Positions 1 to 5,954 of a stretch of 34,684 nucleotides of DNA are shown here, in pieces. The stretch's first letter is position 1. Each line of letters opens with the position of its first letter. Origin of the DNA: Candidatus Saccharibacteria bacterium UBA2866 (GTDB taxonomy: Bacteria > Patescibacteriota > Saccharimonadia > Saccharimonadales > Saccharimonadaceae); the NCBI GenBank assembly GCA_002350545.1, contig DEEY01000002.1, positions 296-34,979 on the forward strand. Reading direction: 5' to 3'. Below the pieces are notes generated by a model. The model did not search any database. It was not told the origin of the DNA and worked only from the letters and a program-made list of their open reading frames with translations. The position numbers and the translations under genes were made by a program.

Positions 1-140
1 CTTGTACACACCGCCCGTCAAACCATGAGAGTCACCAACACCCGAAGTCCGCTTCACGCGGCCTAAGGTGGGGGAGATGATTGGGGTTAAGTCGTAACAA
101 GGCATCCGTACGAGAACGTGTGGATGGATTACCTCCTTTC
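1..140 (+). rRNA. rrs: 16S ribosomal RNA, 3' end (partial)
   Basis: The window opens inside the last part of 16S rRNA. The universal decoding-site segments TTGTACACACCGCCCGTCA (from base 2) and GTCGTAACAAGG (91-102) are present. The 3' tail ATTACCTCCTTTC carries the anti-Shine-Dalgarno CCTCC at 132-136. The last helix reads CATCCGTACGAGAACGTGTGG, split here as CATCCGTACG and AGAACGTGTGG; it departs from the common GTAGCCGTAGGGGAACCTG form, as expected for a deep-branching lineage. The exact 3' end (139-141) is set by analogy with other bacteria. The gene starts outside the window. Confidence 0.97.
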
Positions 141-141
141 T

Positions 142-304
142 TGAGAAGGAATTGATGCTTATGAATCCGCGAGGATGCATAATGCTAGGTCGGTTACGGT
201 TATGATGAGCAAGCTTGCATCATAACAACTCTGGTTTTACCAGACGTAACATTAAGCTAAACTACTGAAGGATGAAAAATTGCACAACTGAGTTGTTAAA
301 TGCT
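142..304 (+). other. Structured spacer downstream of 16S rRNA
   Basis: No tRNA and no 23S start is visible here. The spacer folds locally. GTTATGATG (199-207) pairs perfectly with CATCATAAC (218-226). TCTGG (230-234) pairs with CCAGA (240-244) around TTTTA. These helices are probably part of the trailer that is processed off 16S rRNA, but the 5' half of any processing stem lies outside the window. Confidence 0.6.
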
Positions 305-335
305 AAGTCCACCCCTCAAAAGGTGGACTTTTTTT
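305..335 (+). terminator. Intrinsic terminator closing the 16S transcription unit
   Basis: AAGTCCACC (305-313) pairs with GGTGGACTT (322-330) in a perfect 9-bp stem with an 8-base loop, followed by a run of seven T (329-335). It lies 165 bases after the 16S end, before any 23S gene, so the 16S transcript appears to stop here. Confidence 0.88.
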
Positions 336-345
336 GAAAATGTGG

Positions 346-351
346 TATAAT
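346..351 (+). promoter_or_regulatory. Extended -10 promoter of the MTA/SAH nucleosidase gene
   Basis: TATAAT preceded by TGG (343-345), just after the rRNA terminator. No convincing -35 is seen. It gives a leader of about 35 bases that contains the GGGGAGG ribosome site of the next gene. Confidence 0.6.
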
Positions 352-393
352 AATATTACTCACACGCAACTTTACAGAGGGGAGGACTATATC

Positions 394-1059
394 ATGAAAA
401 TTGGTATCATTGTCGCAAATGAATATGAGCAAAAAGCTTTTTGGGATGTATTTGGGATACCGGTTATGCGTAACCTAGGCAATGGCACCTATGATGTTGC
501 TCAATGGAAACTGAGAGATAGGTTTATCTACTTAATCCTAAGTGGAATAGGAGAAATCGCTGCTGCATCTGCCACACAGTATCTTATCGACACATTTGCT
601 GTAGACAAGGTCATCAACTATGGTGTAGCCGGTAGCTTATCGGAGGAGCACCAGGAAAGAAAAGTCGGTATCGTTACTAGCGTTGTTCATTATGATTTCG
701 ACGCTACTTTTGGTACTAAATACAGAGTTGGCGAATATCCAGAACAAGGGATTTTCTTAAAACCGCAAGAAAATGCCATTCCGACCGCGTATACCAAGCA
801 CCTCAGTCATTTTATCTGCGCCTCAGCTGATAAGCTCGTTGGCGGGGGAGAGCCAAAACGAAGGTTAAATAGAAAATTTGGCGCCGATATTTGCGAGATG
901 GAAGCCGCAGGGGTTTTGATTACCTGCAACAGGAATCGCATCCCATGTACAATCATTAAAGCTGTTTCTGACGGGGTGGATGGCGACATCGAAGCATTTG
1001 ACAATAATGTCGATAAAGCCACAAAAGCCTGCGTTAAGCTAATCGCAGAGTTTATCTAG
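394..1059 (+). CDS. mtnN: 5'-methylthioadenosine/S-adenosylhomocysteine nucleosidase
   Basis: A 221-residue PNP/UDP phosphorylase-superfamily protein that would hydrolyse MTA and S-adenosylhomocysteine to adenine plus the thio-sugar, clearing by-products of methylation. It is soluble and cytoplasmic. The N-terminus IGIIVANEYEQ places Glu12 where the family has its catalytic acid. GVAGS is the ribose/phosphate-type glycine loop. The motif MEAAG starts at residue 169, and SDGVDGD (192-198) supplies the catalytic Asp193. Length fits the usual 220-235. The start at 394 is chosen because GGGGAGG lies 7 bases upstream; the frame is open to 334, but that region holds the promoter. It is a single-gene unit between its own promoter and a terminator at 1066. 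Methylthioadenosine/SAH identity is firm; other purine nucleosidases are less likely. Confidence 0.88.
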   Translation: MKIGIIVANEYEQKAFWDVFGIPVMRNLGNGTYDVAQWKLRDRFIYLILSGIGEIAAASATQYLIDTFAVDKVINYGVAGSLSEEHQERKVGIVTSVVHYDFDATFGTKYRVGEYPEQGIFLKPQENAIPTAYTKHLSHFICASADKLVGGGEPKRRLNRKFGADICEMEAAGVLITCNRNRIPCTIIKAVSDGVDGDIEAFDNNVDKATKACVKLIAEFI

Positions 1060-1065
1060 CCCCTA

Positions 1066-1091
1066 GCCCAGGTATTAACCTGGGCTTTTTT
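1066..1091 (+). terminator. Intrinsic terminator after the nucleosidase gene
   Basis: GCCCAGG (1066-1072), loop TATTAA, CCTGGGC (1079-1085), then six T. There is no T-run on the minus strand, so it serves the plus-strand gene only. Confidence 0.9.
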
Positions 1092-1101
1092 ATTGCAACA
1101 A

Positions 1102-1440
1102 CTAACGTTTATCGCCCTCGCCGTGCAGTTTATTCCTCTGATAGCGACTCTCGAGCTTCTCGATATTGCCCGAAGCCACCTCTGACAAATCTACTCCCAA
1201 ATACCTGGAAATTGCTGCAATATACCAGAGAGTGTCACCAAGTTCTTTTATAACTAAATCTCGATCTTCATCTGAAACTACTCCATTTTTATCGCGCAAT
1301 ATTTTTTTGATTTTATCAGCTGTTTCACCAGCCTCCCCAACTAGCCCCAACACCTTCTCCAAAAACCCCACCTCTTTAACATCGGCCACCTCAAATAAAT
1401 CATACTTTGCCGCCTTTTTCTGGTATTCATTAAGCTCCAT
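1102..1440 (-). CDS. MazG-like nucleotide pyrophosphohydrolase
   Basis: A 112-residue all-alpha NTP pyrophosphohydrolase of the MazG superfamily. Members cleave (d)NTPs to the monophosphate and pyrophosphate in a Mg-dependent reaction, usually to clean the nucleotide pool or lower alarmone levels. The metal-binding set is visible as EAGE at residues 36-39 and ELGD at 66-69. It is a short single-domain form, unlike the two-domain 260-residue E. coli MazG. GAGGAGG lies six bases before the ATG, so this mRNA has a conventional leader. It is divergent from the methyltransferase gene, and the two promoters overlap. The substrate cannot be told from sequence. Confidence 0.8.
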   Translation of the reverse strand: MELNEYQKKAAKYDLFEVADVKEVGFLEKVLGLVGEAGETADKIKKILRDKNGVVSDEDRDLVIKELGDTLWYIAAISRYLGVDLSEVASGNIEKLESRYQRNKLHGEGDKR

Positions 1441-1462
1441 TTTACCTCCTCTGTTAATATCT

Positions 1463-1468
1463 ATTATA
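1463..1468 (-). promoter_or_regulatory. Promoter -10 of the MazG-like gene
   Basis: TATAAT with TGT in front on the minus strand. It stands back to back, six bases apart, with the plus-strand -10 at 1475-1480, so the two promoters must compete for polymerase. Confidence 0.65.
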
Positions 1469-1474
1469 ACATGC

Positions 1475-1480
1475 TATAAT
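1475..1480 (+). promoter_or_regulatory. Leaderless promoter of the SpoU methyltransferase
   Basis: TGC-TATAAT followed by six bases and then the ATG at 1487. With the usual 6-7 base distance from -10 to the transcription start, the A of ATG would be +1. Confidence 0.7.
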
Positions 1481-1486
1481 GGCTCT

Positions 1487-2008
1487 ATGGAAGATTCGCG
1501 TAATCTCATAGACGAGTATAAGGGATTGGAAAACGAACAAGTTTTTGATGCACTTGAAAAAAAGCGTACTCCTCTAGAAATCGCCATTGAAAACGTTGAA
1601 CACGATTTTAACATTGGCTCAATTGTTCGTACTGCGAACTCGTTTAACGTTGCGAAAGTTCACATCATCGGTAAAAAGAAATACAACCGTCGTGGCGCCA
1701 TGTGTACTGATAAGTATTTAAAGATTGAGCACCATCCTAACATAGAAGATTTTCTTAAAACTCAGAAAAACAGGGAATTAATCGCTATTGAAAACAATAT
1801 AAGTCGCGCCAAACCTCTTAGCAAAAAACAATTTAAGTCAGAAACTACTCTTATTTTTGGTTCTGAAAACAACGGTATTACAGATGAGTTATTAGGAGCA
1901 GCCCATGACGTTAGGTTTATTGAGAGTTTTGGCTCAACTCGCTCAGTTAATGTTGGCGTTGCCGCAGGGATAGCTATGTATGAATATGCTAGACAGGTTA
2001 TTCTCTAG
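1487..2008 (+). CDS. SpoU/TrmH-family RNA 2'-O-methyltransferase
   Basis: A 173-residue single-domain SPOUT enzyme that would transfer a methyl group from SAM to a ribose 2'-OH in tRNA or rRNA. The three SpoU motifs are in order. Motif 1 is NVEHDFNIGSIVRTAN (residues 36-51), with Asn36 and Arg48. Motif 2 is LIFGSENNGI. Motif 3 is SFGSTRSVNVGVAAGIAMYE in the C-terminal knot. There is no N-terminal substrate-binding domain, as in TrmL-type enzymes. The frame is open far upstream, but the ATG at 1487 is chosen because a -10 box ends six bases before it, which would make the mRNA leaderless. The last 29 bases overlap the deacetylase gene, suggesting translational coupling. Target nucleotide unknown. 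Confidence 0.87.
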   Translation: MEDSRNLIDEYKGLENEQVFDALEKKRTPLEIAIENVEHDFNIGSIVRTANSFNVAKVHIIGKKKYNRRGAMCTDKYLKIEHHPNIEDFLKTQKNRELIAIENNISRAKPLSKKQFKSETTLIFGSENNGITDELLGAAHDVRFIESFGSTRSVNVGVAAGIAMYEYARQVIL

Positions 2009-2957
2009 AGAAATCAATCGCCGCACTGGTGCTCATGCCATCAGTATTTACATTGATAGTGCCACTAAAACCAGAAAACGCTCACGTTCTATCGGTTCAA
2101 GTGCTATCAAAGCTTCTTCTAACAAAAATCGCACTAAAACTAAAATAACCACTAAACGAGCCGAGCGCTCATTTTTCTATCGCTTAAATGTCCGCTTTCC
2201 ATGGCTAAAACTCATCGTTATCTGTTTAATTGGTGCACTAGCCGTTATCGACCTCTGTGATTTAACCATTTCAAAAACTGGCGATCCTACTAGCAAAGTT
2301 CGCATCGCGCCAATGGCAAAACATATCAAAGCTACCGACCGCGTTTTTAAAGGCAAAATGTTAGCCGCTCTCACCTTTGATGACGGTCCTTATCCCGAAA
2401 CTACCTCGAGGCTCCTTGACATCCTACAGCAAAAAGATGCTCTTGCGACTTTTTTCACATTAGGTAACAAAGCCGCCGCCTACCCCGATATCATTAAACG
2501 CGAAGCAAAAGAGTATCACGAGGTCGCCAGCCATACTATGTATCACCAAAACCTCATCCGTATTCCTACTTCCTCCGCTGTATCTGATATCAACGAGGCG
2601 AAATCCACCCTAAATAGTATTCTTGGACATAACCCTTTTTACACCCGCCCACCTTACGGAAATATCAATGATACGGTCAAAACTACCGTTGGTACCCCAA
2701 TTATCCTCTGGTCCGTTGACACTGAAGATTGGAAAAGTAAAGACGTCAATTCTATCATTGCAACCGCTATGAGCGAAGTCCATGATGGAGCCATCATTCT
2801 GATGCACGATATTTATCCTACCACTATTGATGCCGTGCCAATTCTTATCGACAAACTCCGTGAAAATGGTTACGAACTAGTTACTCTCTCTGAACTTACC
2901 AAACTCAGAAACGCTAAACTAGAAAACGGTGTTGTCTATTATAATTTTCGCCCCTGA
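1980..2957 (+). CDS. Membrane-anchored polysaccharide deacetylase (NodB domain)
   Basis: A 325-residue protein with a basic cytoplasmic N-terminus (about 70 residues, many Lys/Arg), one membrane segment near 76-92, and an extracytoplasmic NodB deacetylase domain. All catalytic motifs are present: TFDDGP (132-137, metal and base aspartates), SHTMYH (His185 and His189), RPPYG (223-227), WSVDTEDW and LMHD. It should be an active metal-dependent de-N-acetylase acting on peptidoglycan or another surface glycan, which in Gram-positive-type envelopes typically confers lysozyme resistance. It overlaps the upstream methyltransferase by 29 bases. CAGGGA at 1965-1970 is a modest ribosome site for the ATG at 1980; an ATG at 1986 is an alternative. 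Confidence 0.87.
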   Translation: MNMLDRLFSREINRRTGAHAISIYIDSATKTRKRSRSIGSSAIKASSNKNRTKTKITTKRAERSFFYRLNVRFPWLKLIVICLIGALAVIDLCDLTISKTGDPTSKVRIAPMAKHIKATDRVFKGKMLAALTFDDGPYPETTSRLLDILQQKDALATFFTLGNKAAAYPDIIKREAKEYHEVASHTMYHQNLIRIPTSSAVSDINEAKSTLNSILGHNPFYTRPPYGNINDTVKTTVGTPIILWSVDTEDWKSKDVNSIIATAMSEVHDGAIILMHDIYPTTIDAVPILIDKLRENGYELVTLSELTKLRNAKLENGVVYYNFRP

Positions 2958-2974
2958 ATCATCAGAACATATGT

Positions 2975-2980
2975 TATAAT
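2975..2980 (+). promoter_or_regulatory. Promoter -10 of the HD-domain gene
   Basis: TGT-TATAAT, 17 bases after the deacetylase stop. The predicted transcript starts near 2987 and has a G-rich leader. Confidence 0.6.
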
Positions 2981-3024
2981 TGATACGGAATGGGAGTACC
3001 TTAGTAACGAAGGGGGGTGGTATT

Positions 3025-3840
3025 TTGGATTATCTACATCCATGCCAAAGGATATGGAAAGGGTACAGTAAAACTTATGCTTTAGGTGCGACGGTAATTC
3101 GCAAAGGTTTTGAGTTCTGCGGCGAGTCAATTCCTGCCGATGTTATGATAGAGATTGGAGCAGTCGTTGCTCGTCGGAGTACACCTGAAAAGAAAAATCG
3201 CAAACCGAACTTCGGTGACTACTTCACTTACAGGGGTGAATCCGATTTGGAACACCAAGCAAAGGTCGCATATCTGGCGTCAGTCTTTAAAAGTAATTTC
3301 CCAGATTTCTTCGGAGAAGATTTGGTTCACCAGGACTTTTCGCGTTCTGATTGGGACGCGCTAGTCGTGGCACTTTGTCACGACACCGGCGAAGTAAAAA
3401 ACGGTGACCAAGTAGATGACGGCAGTCCTGGACACGAAGTCAAGGACGCAGCTGAGTTAGAAGTATTTGAGGAATTTGTCCAATCATATGCTGAGGCTGA
3501 CCGCGAAAGATTAATCGAGGTTTATAAATCTTTCCAAAAACGCGACTCTCGTCCGATGCAGGCACTTTACGCTTTGGATAAACTCGAAGCCGCGCTTACC
3601 CAACTGCTGTTAGAAAAGTACGGCGTTCGTGGTTGCGCTACCGTAAAACCTAACCCTACCGAGCAGGATTTGCGTTATGCCAAGGAAGCTGGTTCAATCT
3701 ATTCTGCTGACGGTTGGAGCTATGGTCTAATGGATAGACTCAACGGCTTCCCGCCAGAGATAACGGAACCAGTCTTCACCTTACTCGAAGTCGCCGTTCG
3801 CGACGTTCGTAAGGAGAGCTTTTTCTGGTTACCTAAGTAA
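3025..3840 (+). CDS. HD-domain metal-dependent phosphohydrolase
   Basis: About 271 residues. The N-terminal 55 residues are unassigned. After them comes an HD fold with the metal-binding His in LEHQAKV, the signature His-Asp in ALCHDTGE, and the last Asp in YALDKLEAAL. This is the layout of HD hydrolases such as the YfbR/5'-nucleotidase group, which remove phosphate from nucleotides. The substrate cannot be read from sequence. The start is uncertain. TTG at 3025 is preferred because AGGGGGGTGG ends four bases before it. The open frame reaches TTG 2980, but that lies inside the -10 box. No in-frame ATG precedes residue 40. A strong terminator follows at 3859. Confidence 0.75.
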   Translation: MDYLHPCQRIWKGYSKTYALGATVIRKGFEFCGESIPADVMIEIGAVVARRSTPEKKNRKPNFGDYFTYRGESDLEHQAKVAYLASVFKSNFPDFFGEDLVHQDFSRSDWDALVVALCHDTGEVKNGDQVDDGSPGHEVKDAAELEVFEEFVQSYAEADRERLIEVYKSFQKRDSRPMQALYALDKLEAALTQLLLEKYGVRGCATVKPNPTEQDLRYAKEAGSIYSADGWSYGLMDRLNGFPPEITEPVFTLLEVAVRDVRKESFFWLPK

Positions 3841-3858
3841 CCCTCTATTCCATATCTA

Positions 3859-3887
3859 ATCCCTCGAGTAGTTCTCGGGGGATTTTT
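3859..3887 (+). terminator. Intrinsic terminator after the HD-domain gene
   Basis: ATCCCTCGAG (3859-3868) pairs with CTCGGGGGAT (3874-3883) with one G-T wobble and loop TAGTT. T-run 3883-3887. Confidence 0.85.
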
Positions 3888-3893
3888 CATTGC

Positions 3894-3917
3894 AAAAAAA
3901 TAACGCCAAGTAGCGTT
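3894..3917 (-). terminator. Terminator of the tRNA-Ala/tRNA-Ile unit
   Basis: On the minus strand AACGC, loop TACTTG, GCGTT, then A and seven T, immediately after the CCA end of tRNA-Ile. The short stem is compensated by the long T-run. Confidence 0.75.
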
Positions 3918-3918
3918 C

Positions 3919-3995
3919 TGGTGGGGATATGTGGACTTGAACCACAGACCTCGTCATTATCAGTGACGCGCTCTAACCAGCTGAGCTATATCCCC
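3919..3995 (-). tRNA. tRNA-Ile (anticodon GAT)
   Basis: A complete 77-base cloverleaf. Acceptor GGGGATA pairs with TATCCCC, the D-arm is GCTC/GAGC with loop AGCTGGTTA, and the anticodon stem CGTCA/TGACG carries loop CTGATAA (anticodon GAT). The T-arm is TGTGG/CCACA with loop TTCAAGT. Discriminator A is followed by an encoded CCA. It is transcribed after tRNA-Ala in one unit. Confidence 0.97.
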
Positions 3996-4010
3996 ATTCA
4001 AATTAAAAAG

Positions 4011-4087
4011 TGGTGGAGTAACAGGGACTCTAACCCTGGACCTCCGCCTTGCAAAGGCGGCGCTCTAAACAGCTGAGCTATTACCCC
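4011..4087 (-). tRNA. tRNA-Ala (anticodon TGC) with altered elbow pair
   Basis: A complete 77-base cloverleaf. Acceptor GGGGTAA pairs with TTACTCC and includes the alanine identity pair G3-U70. The anticodon stem CCGCC/GGCGG carries loop TTTGCAA. Discriminator A and CCA are encoded. The D-loop reads AGCTGTTTA and the T-loop TTAGAGT, so the near-universal tertiary pair G19-C56 is replaced by U19-A56. The neighbouring tRNA-Ile keeps G19-C56. Everything else is canonical, so the gene is probably functional. Confidence 0.95.
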
Positions 4088-4095
4088 ATAAACAC

Positions 4096-4124
4096 ATTTT
4101 ACCAAATAGATATAGTTTTGTAAA
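4096..4124 (-). promoter_or_regulatory. Promoter of the tRNA-Ala/tRNA-Ile unit
   Basis: Minus strand: -35 TTTACA (4119-4124), 17-base spacer, -10 TAAAAT (4096-4101). Transcription should begin about two bases before the mature 5' end of tRNA-Ala. Confidence 0.8.
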
Positions 4125-4140
4125 GAGCGTCAATGTCATT

Positions 4141-4225
4141 AAAAGGGAAAACCGCCCTATTCGGGCGGTTTTCTCAGGTCATACATGTATTTTAAGTAGC
4201 CTCGCAGTTTAATCTACTTAAAACT
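4141..4225 (-). ncRNA. Candidate small RNA (about 85 nt, two hairpins)
   Basis: An isolated transcription unit with no supported gene. Its promoter is at 4232-4260 on the minus strand, giving a predicted start near 4225. The first hairpin is TTTTAAGTAG/CTACTTAAAA (4190-4199 with 4214-4223, 14-base loop). After 16 bases comes the terminator hairpin GAAAACCGCCC/GGGCGGTTTTC (4147-4157 with 4163-4173) and a broken T-rich tail to 4141. A nine-codon frame, MYDLRKPPE, lies between the hairpins but has no ribosome site. It resembles no small RNA known to me. Position, promoter and terminator are read directly; expression and function are inferred. Confidence 0.6.
4147..4173. terminator. Strong bidirectional-looking terminator hairpin
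   Basis: A perfect 11-bp stem GAAAACCGCCC / GGGCGGTTTTC around TATTC. The A and T tracts sit inside the stem, so it can act on both strands. No plus-strand gene ends nearby; on the minus strand it ends the candidate small RNA. Confidence 0.8.
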
Positions 4226-4231
4226 ACCTCT

Positions 4232-4260
4232 ATTTTATATCACAAAATGCATATTGTCAA
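4232..4260 (-). promoter_or_regulatory. Promoter of the candidate small RNA
   Basis: Minus strand: perfect -35 TTGACA (4255-4260), 17-base spacer, -10 TAAAAT (4232-4237). Confidence 0.75.
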
Positions 4261-4349
4261 TACCTTTTTTCCACAAATTGTTCAAAAGTTTTTAAATACT
4301 TGTTCGGGAATTATAAAAATATTACAACACATTTTTAAGAAAAAGCATA

Positions 4350-4378
4350 TTGACAAAACTAAAGCGCTATGCTATAAT
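4350..4378 (+). promoter_or_regulatory. Consensus promoter of the KGG protein gene
   Basis: TTGACA (4350-4355), 17-base spacer, TATAAT (4373-4378), with TGC as extended -10. This is the only full-consensus sigma-70-type promoter in the window, implying high expression. Confidence 0.88.
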
Positions 4379-4441
4379 TTAATCATTCACTCTAAAAGGG
4401 TGGTGTTAATTTTTAATTTGGTGGGCAGATAGGAGTTCTAG

Positions 4442-4642
4442 ATGGCTGGAACTAAAGCTGGCGGCATGAAAGCTGCTGCAACCAACAAAGCTAAATACGG
4501 TAAAGAATTCTATGCCCGTATTGGTAAAAAAGGTGGCCAAAATGGTCACACCGGTGGTTTCGCTGCTAACCCTGCGTTAGCTCGCGTTGCTGGCGCTAAA
4601 GGCGGTCGTATTTCTCGCCGTGGCCCAGCGAAAAAGGCTTAA
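4442..4642 (+). CDS. KGG-motif stress-type small basic protein
   Basis: A 66-residue, very basic, Gly/Ala/Lys-rich protein with the repeated KGG pattern (GKKGGQNG, GAKGGRIS) of the Con-10/YciG general-stress family. These small, hydrophilic, probably disordered proteins accumulate under stress and may bind nucleic acid; no enzymatic role is known. The ATG at 4442 has AGGAG seven bases upstream and follows a leader of about 57 bases. The consensus promoter and the basic, mostly high-usage codons suggest one of the most abundant mRNAs here. A weak hairpin GCGAAA/TTTCGC (4628-4633 with 4647-4652) spans its stop, but no T-run follows it. Confidence 0.82.
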   Translation: MAGTKAGGMKAAATNKAKYGKEFYARIGKKGGQNGHTGGFAANPALARVAGAKGGRISRRGPAKKA

Positions 4643-5100
4643 AAGCTTTCGCATCGCGGACAGTGGTACTGAGAATCCGGTGTCTGAAATCGCGTTAGCC
4701 CACAGATAGGGCAACGCGATTTTTGATGCAACCAATCTCGGTAGGTATCTAATTCATCCTGCACCACATCTTCATTCGCCTCAATTTCATATCTGACGGC
4801 AAGTTTTTTTGCCTCCTCCCACGCTTGATTTTCCATTTTAAGCCTCGTAACGTCCATTCTGAAGTCCCTGTGCCCACAGACCGCATGCCCAAGCTCGTGT
4901 AAGACTAAAAGTCGTGAGAATGGCTCTGGAGGGCCAATTACAATCGTTTTGGGTGGACGAAAACTAAACTTAGCTCCCAACACAAATTTAAAATCGAAAA
5001 AATCCCTGATTAATCTCTCAAAAAAAACTATTTCCTCTTTGCCATAACCGTTTTGTGCTGCCTTCTCTCGCGTAAACACCCCAGTAGAACGGGGAATCAT
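4639..5100 (-). CDS. Zinc metallopeptidase-like protein (HELGH) with C-terminal zinc ribbon
   Basis: A 153-residue soluble protein. The gluzincin-type motif HELGH is at residues 68-72 (VLHELGHAVCGH), as in ImmA/IrrE- and SprT-like peptidases. The C-terminus has a CPIC...CPRC zinc ribbon. The start is set at 5100, where the ATG overlaps the TGA of the upstream ROK gene (ATGA) and AAAGGAG lies 5 bases before it; a longer frame to 5133 is open but unnecessary. The overlap indicates translation coupled to the ROK gene. IrrE-like peptidases often cleave repressors, but no repressor or mobile element sits nearby, so the substrate is unknown. Confidence 0.72.
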   Translation of the reverse strand: MIPRSTGVFTREKAAQNGYGKEEIVFFERLIRDFFDFKFVLGAKFSFRPPKTIVIGPPEPFSRLLVLHELGHAVCGHRDFRMDVTRLKMENQAWEEAKKLAVRYEIEANEDVVQDELDTYRDWLHQKSRCPICGLTRFQTPDSQYHCPRCESF

Positions 5101-5867
5101 TCTTGCTCCTTTTGTTTGGCGTACCGATAACATCCATAAATCACTGACTCATTTGGTCGCTTTGGGCGTCGGTATTTCACCCCTAAATCAGGCAAGTACT
5201 GAGAGTATAGCCGGAAAATTTTACCCATTGGCCCACCAAGTACGATGTTGTCTGGATTATATTCTTTTACAACATCTGGTAATCCAAGGGCAATTCTCTT
5301 TGCAATATCCTCCATTACTTCTTTCTTTCTAAGATCTGTTGCTCGGTCTACATGGTAATAATTCTCAATTGCATTAGCAGATGCAATATCCTCCCATTCT
5401 CTTATCCTCCCGTCATACCAGAATTTCTGATGCCCAGGTTCAAATCCATTTGACTCGGGTAAAATCCGATTGCGCTCCGCTATGCCTCCTCCGATACCAG
5501 TGGAGAAGGTTAAAAACATGGTTCTGCCAGGCAACCTAAAGCCTTCATATAAAACTGCCAGGTTTGCATCGTTTTCAAACCAAATTGGGCAATCGAACAA
5601 GTTTTTTAATGGGGCGATTAGATCAATATTATCCCATTTTCGGTTGCCAAAAGAAACTGAATAATTTTTTTGTACAACCCCCGGTATTGCTACTACTACA
5701 CCGGTGATATTTCTTTTTTTAAAATCTGATAGGTTTGTGGTAAGTTCGCGAATAAAAGTCTGAGAGCCTTGTGCGGTTTTGAATTTTCGTCGCCGGACCA
5801 CTCGTCCTCGCTTTGAAAACAACGCAATTAAAGTTTTTGTCCCTCCAATATCTATCGCGAGTATCAT
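5097..5867 (-). CDS. ROK-family sugar kinase/regulator-like protein
   Basis: A 256-residue ASKHA-fold protein. The phosphate-1 motif AIDIGGTKT is at the N-terminus, the catalytic-type ENDAN follows near the middle, then the TGIGGGIA phosphate-2 loop and NIVLGGPMG adenosine loop. ROK proteins phosphorylate glucose, mannose, N-acetylglucosamine or related sugars. The usual zinc site (CxCGxxGC, after EhGH) is missing: here the segment reads GFEPGHQKFWYDGR without cysteines, so sugar choice may differ. No DNA-binding domain is present, so it is a kinase rather than a repressor form. The -10 box ends six bases before its ATG, predicting a leaderless mRNA. Confidence 0.82.
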   Translation of the reverse strand: MILAIDIGGTKTLIALFSKRGRVVRRRKFKTAQGSQTFIRELTTNLSDFKKRNITGVVVAIPGVVQKNYSVSFGNRKWDNIDLIAPLKNLFDCPIWFENDANLAVLYEGFRLPGRTMFLTFSTGIGGGIAERNRILPESNGFEPGHQKFWYDGRIREWEDIASANAIENYYHVDRATDLRKKEVMEDIAKRIALGLPDVVKEYNPDNIVLGGPMGKIFRLYSQYLPDLGVKYRRPKRPNESVIYGCYRYAKQKEQE

Positions 5868-5873
5868 ATCTTG

Positions 5874-5879
5874 ATTATA
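5874..5879 (-). promoter_or_regulatory. Leaderless promoter of the ROK gene
   Basis: Minus strand TGA-TATAAT, then CAAGAT and the ATG at 5867. Divergent from the rpsA promoter, with 14 bases between the two -10 boxes. Confidence 0.7.
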
Positions 5880-5893
5880 TCATAAAAATTTGG

Positions 5894-5899
5894 TATAAT
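5894..5899 (+). promoter_or_regulatory. Promoter -10 of rpsA
   Basis: TGG-TATAAT. The leader runs about 48 bases to the ATG. Confidence 0.7.
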
Positions 5900-5910
5900 T
5901 GAATGAGTTT

Positions 5911-5932
5911 TTGAGCCCCTTAAGGGGTTCAA
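5911..5932 (+). promoter_or_regulatory. Hairpin in the rpsA leader
   Basis: TTGAGCCCC (5911-5919) pairs with GGGGTTCAA (5924-5932), with one G-T wobble and loop TTAA. It sits directly before the purine-rich AAGGGAAGGA. No T-run follows, so it is not a terminator. It may act in autoregulation by S1, which controls its own translation in E. coli. Confidence 0.5.
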
Positions 5933-5954
5933 AGGGAAGGAATTAATATTAACT

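Noticed and set aside
2980..3024. TTG at 2980 as start of the HD-domain gene
   Set aside because: It overlaps the -10 box, so it cannot be in the transcript.
4247..4432. 61-codon plus-strand frame before the KGG gene
   Set aside because: It spans the consensus promoter and leader of the KGG gene and has no ribosome site.
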